Assembly: GCA_002471375.1 (NCBI GenBank)
Contig: DKPV01000091.1
Span: forward strand, 1-9,667
Source of the DNA: Flavobacteriales bacterium UBA7325
GTDB taxonomy: Bacteria; Bacteroidota; Bacteroidia; Flavobacteriales_D; Crocinitomicaceae
Reading direction: 5' to 3'
DNA: 9,667 bases
Below the pieces are notes generated by a model, which worked only from the letters and a program-made list of their open reading frames with translations, was not told where the DNA came from and searched no databases. The position numbers and the translations under genes are program-made. This document shows positions 6,984-9,667 of the stretch, piece by piece. Each line of letters starts with the position of its first letter. Position 1 is the stretch's first letter.

Positions 6984-7016
6984 AAAAGGGCTGTCGATAT
7001 CGATAGCCCTTTTTTT
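6984..7016 (+). terminator. Rho-independent terminator after the T9SS-sorted protein gene
   Basis: GGGCTGTCGAT (6988-6998) and ATCGATAGCCC (6999-7009) are complementary except for one G-T wobble. The hairpin is followed by seven T (7010-7016) and preceded by four A (6984-6987). It starts 20 bases after the stop codon at 6967. The flanking A and T runs allow use from both strands, so it may also stop minus-strand transcription arriving from the right-hand genes. Confidence 0.88.
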
Positions 7017-7050
7017 GGTCTTAGTTATTAATTATGATAGCGACAATGAG

Positions 7051-7353
7051 CTAGTCAATGTCCTTTGCCAAACGAAAGCCTATTCTCGTGTTACGAGCAT
7101 TGGGTGTGATATGATAACGGTTATTAACTCGACAGTACTTCTTGTCAAATTCTAATTCACCGCCACGTATGATCTTGGTTGTTCCAGTAGTTGGACCATG
7201 TGGGTTTGATACCGAACTTATTACGTAATAGGTACTATCATACCAATCGCTGCACCATTCCCAAACATTTCAGCTCATGTCATACGCTCCAATTTCGTTA
7301 GATTCTTTTTGATCTAGAGTATGAGTTTTGTATTCTGAGTTACCTTAATAATA
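7051..7353 (-). pseudogene. C-terminal remnant of a formylglycine-generating-enzyme (FGE/SUMF1) domain protein
   Basis: Translating the minus strand gives GNSEYKTHTLDQKESNEIG, then AYDMS, a TGA stop (7270-7272), then NVWEWCSDWYDSTYY. NPHGPTTGTTKIIRGG, KKYCRVNNRYHITPNARNTR, and IGFRLAKDID with a TAG end at 7051 follow. This is the classic C-terminal half of the SUMF1/FGE fold: GLYDMSGNVWEWC, a GP..G...v.RGG turn, CR...R, and GFRLA. The TGA sits where the near-invariant Gly of MSGNVWEW belongs, one base away from GGA. A second in-frame stop (TAA, 7345-7347) precedes GNSE, and homology disappears beyond about 7353. An intact domain is over 200 residues, so the N-terminal half is missing. The family includes real FGEs, ergothioneine-synthesis EgtB-type proteins and T9SS gliding proteins GldJ/GldK. 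Only one Cys of the FGE active-site pair is visible, so the ancestor was probably not a true sulfatase activator. It lies downstream of the tocopherol-cyclase-like gene on the same strand. Confidence 0.87.
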
Positions 7354-7437
7354 TAGTTATTATTAATGCGCGATTCTTTCCATGAAAGGTAGCAAACGAT
7401 CTGTCGTTCACTCTCCAAGTTACTCATTTGGAATAAG

Positions 7438-8565
7438 CTAATTCTCTTTCCCTCTTTTTTTCTTCCTTTTCTTGCCGCTCAATATTTGGAGATCACCGAC
7501 GGTTTCCAAACCAGTTATGCTGGATGTCTCTTCGAAAATTGTTTTGGCATTTTCATCGAGAATCGTCAAGTGTAGATTGGCATCAATGCTTTCAGATATT
7601 CTTCTATCCATGGACCCTTTTACTGGAGCCTTTAGTACTCCTGATTGACTACGATAAACCTCAAGATTATAGGTGAGTTCTTTCTCAATAATACTTATTC
7701 TTATTGTATCTGAATCTGCTGGTTCTAATTCTAATTTAGCCTTCGTGTATGTCGCAAATCGATGAATGCTATTCTCGTGAAGAAAGAACCCAAGAAAACC
7801 CGTAAACGATCCAGAAAGCCAAGGTATATTGGCTATGGATAGCATGAAGGATGTGTTTTCTGAATCAAAACTATTTGATTGTATCCAGACCCAAGCTGAA
7901 GGCATCGATTTTCCCCAATCTTTTTCGATGTAGCCTATTCCCTGATCAAAATTGTGCAAAGTATCATTCATTGTCATTGTGCCAGTGAGATTATGGTTGA
8001 GACTGACCAATCCATGGTAGCACTGCATAAACGGGACGAACCTATACCAACCCATAATGGCTTCCCTTTTGTTTTTTTTCAACAATCTTACTTGGTTCGA
8101 CATTTTGACTTTTCCCTTTATCGACGTGGAAGAGTTCTCTAGATTGAGAACTATGTAGTCTTCAGAAAAATAATTGTCTCCGATTCGAATCGAAAATTTG
8201 TCTTTTGAAAAATAGAATTCTTCAATTGGAAATGAGAAATAGGACGATTCGGCAGTAGTACCATTGATTACCTGGATAAAGGCGTGTTGTTCTTCTCCAT
8301 TTTCTGATAGTGAAATACCTGGGATAATGCTAAGGATAGAATTTTGATCATTAGACACCATTTTAAAATACCATCCTTCAAAATAGTTCTCCTTCTTCTT
8401 GTTTCCCTGAAACACTTGAGGGTTCTTCCTCTTTTTCTTTCTATAGCCTGGAACGCGCTCATGCTTACTAAAATTGACTTCATTTATTGAATCCTGAGCT
8501 ATTGCTGGCTTTATGCCGATGCTAAAAAAAATAATCAGAAAGGGAAGTGCTAAAGTCTTACTCAT
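7438..8565 (-). CDS. Exported tocopherol-cyclase-like protein
   Basis: This 375-residue protein matches the tocopherol cyclase (VTE1-like) fold family. Signature stretches are YFEGWYFKMVS (61-71), ILSIIPGIS, EEQHAFIQVI (91-100), IMGWYRFVPFMQCYHGLVSL (170-189), GYIEKDWGKSMPSAWVWIQS (211-230) and SIANIPWLSGSF. Plant and cyanobacterial members close the chromanol ring of vitamin E; many bacterial relatives have no known substrate. I start it at the ATG at 8565, not 8598, because this gives a good signal peptide (MSKTLALPFLIIFFSIG, cleavage near AIAQ). The protein is thus probably periplasmic or outer-membrane associated, unlike the plastid enzyme. Lys/Arg-rich patches occur after the signal peptide (YRKKKRKNP) and at the C-terminus (GKKRKKKRGKEN). 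No tocopherol-pathway partner gene lies nearby, so tocopherol synthesis is not implied. The next gene downstream on this strand is the FGE remnant. Confidence 0.85.
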   Translation of the reverse strand: MSKTLALPFLIIFFSIGIKPAIAQDSINEVNFSKHERVPGYRKKKRKNPQVFQGNKKKENYFEGWYFKMVSNDQNSILSIIPGISLSENGEEQHAFIQVINGTTAESSYFSFPIEEFYFSKDKFSIRIGDNYFSEDYIVLNLENSSTSIKGKVKMSNQVRLLKKNKREAIMGWYRFVPFMQCYHGLVSLNHNLTGTMTMNDTLHNFDQGIGYIEKDWGKSMPSAWVWIQSNSFDSENTSFMLSIANIPWLSGSFTGFLGFFLHENSIHRFATYTKAKLELEPADSDTIRISIIEKELTYNLEVYRSQSGVLKAPVKGSMDRRISESIDANLHLTILDENAKTIFEETSSITGLETVGDLQILSGKKRKKKRGKEN

Positions 8566-8649
8566 GATATCATAACTAGTTATTGCAATGTAGATCAATT
8601 AATAATTCTTTGACGGATGCTATCGGAAAAACTTAAATGAATTATCACT

Positions 8650-9027
8650 TTAAACGTCATAGCATGACTGTACTCTTTGTTGGAGCATATTGTTTATTCG
8701 CCTGTTAAGATTTGCCGAAAGACTGAGGTACTCTTCGAATTCTTCATGAGTCAATAGGCCTGTAATTAATCCGCGTATTTCAACTTTGAATCGATTATCG
8801 TTATTAAAAAATCGCTGAATCACTACGCTCTTTTCAGTTCCATTTAGTTCAGAGATCTCTACTTTATTTTGTCGCAGATAATACTCGAAATAGCTTATGA
8901 TTAAATCGTGTTGCAACTTAATGATAGGGCGCAAGATGGAATTCTGAAATGTTTCTTCTTTGCTCGTGTTTTCCATTAATTCGATACTCGAAATTATTGG
9001 ACGCATTTGTTTTTTGTGATCTATCAT
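8650..9027 (-). CDS. Small conserved helical protein (sometimes labelled 'glyoxalase')
   Basis: This 125-residue protein has no signal peptide or membrane segment. It appears helical throughout: a long amphipathic stretch (NSILRPIIKLQHDLIISYFEYYLR, residues about 29-52), a charged middle, then RGLITGLLTHEEFEEYL and a C-terminal helix with NLNRRINNMLQQRV. From memory, proteins of this size and pattern (FQN..LRPI.KLQ.DL, then G...G..T.EEFE.Y......LN.R..NM...R) are widespread in Flavobacteriia and are often called glyoxalase in databases. I see none of the His/Glu metal ligands or the beta-alpha-beta layout of a glyoxalase fold, so that label looks unsupported. ATG at 9027 and ATG at 9006 (MRPIISSIEL) are both possible starts; the second fits the conserved part better. 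The gene begins 43 bases after the upstream epimerase gene on the same strand, so an operon is likely. Function unknown. Confidence 0.75.
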   Translation of the reverse strand: MIDHKKQMRPIISSIELMENTSKEETFQNSILRPIIKLQHDLIISYFEYYLRQNKVEISELNGTEKSVVIQRFFNNDNRFKVEIRGLITGLLTHEEFEEYLSLSANLNRRINNMLQQRVQSCYDV

Positions 9028-9070
9028 GGGTTAACGCTATTTTAAGAGAAATGGTTGAATTGTCTTTCTG

Positions 9071-9667
9071 CTAATCTTTAGTGAGTAAATTTGCTAGTGC
9101 ATTTTTGAGATTAGGGAACAAGAAATTATAGCCTTGAGAAGTTATCTTTTCTGAAGACACCCTACTACCCTTTAACACAATCTCCGACATTTTACCAAAG
9201 AGCAATTTCATTACAAAAGAAGGAATCTTTGGAAACCAAAATGGCTTTTTTAATACTTGAGCCAATGATCTCATAAATGTTTTACTCGTATGATGTTCGG
9301 GAGCAACTGCATTGTAAACACCCTGCATTTGTTCATCCTCTATCGCCTTGAGATAAATGCCACAGAGATCATCTATGTGAATCCAAGGCATGTATTGATT
9401 ACCGCTCCCAATGGCCGATCCAACACCTATTTTGGTCGGAGTAGTCATTTTAGCCAACGCACCACCTTGCTGCGCAAGGACAAGCCCTGTTCTAATTCTT
9501 ATTGATCTAATTCCTCGTTCATCAAAGTCGTTTGTAATTTGCTCCCATTTTTCACAAACGTTTCCCAGAAAGTCATCTTCTGCAGGATCATTTTCCGAAA
9601 ATATCTTATCCGATGTTAATGCACCATAATAACCGGTTGCTGATGCCGTAATAAATGCTTTCAAGGA
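9071..9667 (-). CDS. TIGR01777-family NAD(P)-dependent epimerase (partial, cut by window edge)
   Basis: The frame is open through the right edge of the window, so only the last 198 residues are present and the N-terminal Rossmann nucleotide-binding motif lies outside. The visible part is typical of the SDR39U1/YfcH (TIGR01777) group of extended short-chain dehydrogenases. It has SATGYYG (active-site Tyr region), SENDPAEDDFLGNVCEKWE, GIRSIRIRTGLVLAQQGGAL, GSAIGSGNQYMPWIHIDDL, GVYNAVAPE, and a C-terminal lid with VSSEKITSQGYNFLFPNLKNAL. Full members are about 300 residues; the enzyme substrate is not established for this family. An internal TTG or other codon should not be taken as the start, since homology continues upstream. 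It is followed at 43 bases by the small helical gene on the same strand. Confidence 0.92.
   Translation of the reverse strand, partial: SLKAFITASATGYYGALTSDKIFSENDPAEDDFLGNVCEKWEQITNDFDERGIRSIRIRTGLVLAQQGGALAKMTTPTKIGVGSAIGSGNQYMPWIHIDDLCGIYLKAIEDEQMQGVYNAVAPEHHTSKTFMRSLAQVLKKPFWFPKIPSFVMKLLFGKMSEIVLKGSRVSSEKITSQGYNFLFPNLKNALANLLTKD

Noticed and set aside
7270..7272. In-frame TGA in the FGE remnant as a possible recoded (selenocysteine) codon
   Set aside because: The position is normally Gly, not Cys; a second stop (TAA at 7345) lies upstream and no start codon or N-terminal half exists. A simple nonsense change explains it.
8566..8598. Upstream start of the tocopherol-cyclase-like gene
   Set aside because: It adds 11 residues ahead of a complete signal peptide; the ATG at 8565 gives the expected Lys-then-hydrophobic layout.
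8568..8600. TAGTTATG box with upstream TTG before the tocopherol-cyclase-like gene as a promoter
   Set aside because: It would put the transcription start essentially on the ATG, and both elements deviate from consensus.

Overview
The base composition is AT-rich, and two signatures point to a Bacteroidota member, most likely Flavobacteriales: a secreted protein with a C-terminal type IX secretion (T9SS) sorting domain, and several genes with no recognisable Shine-Dalgarno sequence. The genus is not determinable from the window; a Crocinitomicaceae/Fluviicola-like bacterium is only a guess.

Layout, left to right. Positions 1-591 hold no gene I can defend, only short coding-like patches and a set of inverted repeats (490-550) just past the end of a minus-strand gene for a small predicted outer-membrane beta-barrel protein (592-1095). 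Positions 1194-1455 (minus) carry the two halves of an acyl carrier protein (ACP) fold in swapped order: a 54-residue ORF covering the part from the prosthetic-group site onward, but with Ala in place of the modified Ser, then a broken N-terminal half that stops right before that site. Divergent from it is an FKBP-type prolyl isomerase lipoprotein (1531-1983, plus). It meets a minus-strand two-gene unit tail to tail, sharing a CTAG: a large B12-binding-type radical SAM protein (2599-4827) followed by a 191-residue protein of unknown function (1980-2555).

The centre is a 653-residue secreted protein (5006-6967, plus): signal peptide, an ALK/LTK-like glycine-rich domain, two HYR-like repeats, an Ig-like segment and a T9SS sorting domain. 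A strong terminator hairpin follows (6984-7016). On the minus strand from the right edge come the C-terminal part of a TIGR01777-family epimerase (9071 to edge), a small conserved alpha-helical protein (8650-9027), an exported tocopherol-cyclase-like protein (7438-8565), and the C-terminal remnant of a formylglycine-generating-enzyme (FGE)/sulfatase-modifying-factor domain protein with two in-frame stops (7051-7353).

The genes do not form one obvious pathway. The most plausible operons are radical SAM + 191-residue protein, and epimerase + small helical protein. I see no mobile element, CRISPR array, tRNA or rRNA, and no clear new multi-gene system. The window's notable content is gene decay (ACP and FGE remnants, an oddly started radical SAM gene) and three unusual proteins: the radical SAM enzyme with a CX4CX2C cluster motif, the ALK-like glycine-rich secreted protein, and the exported tocopherol-cyclase homologue.
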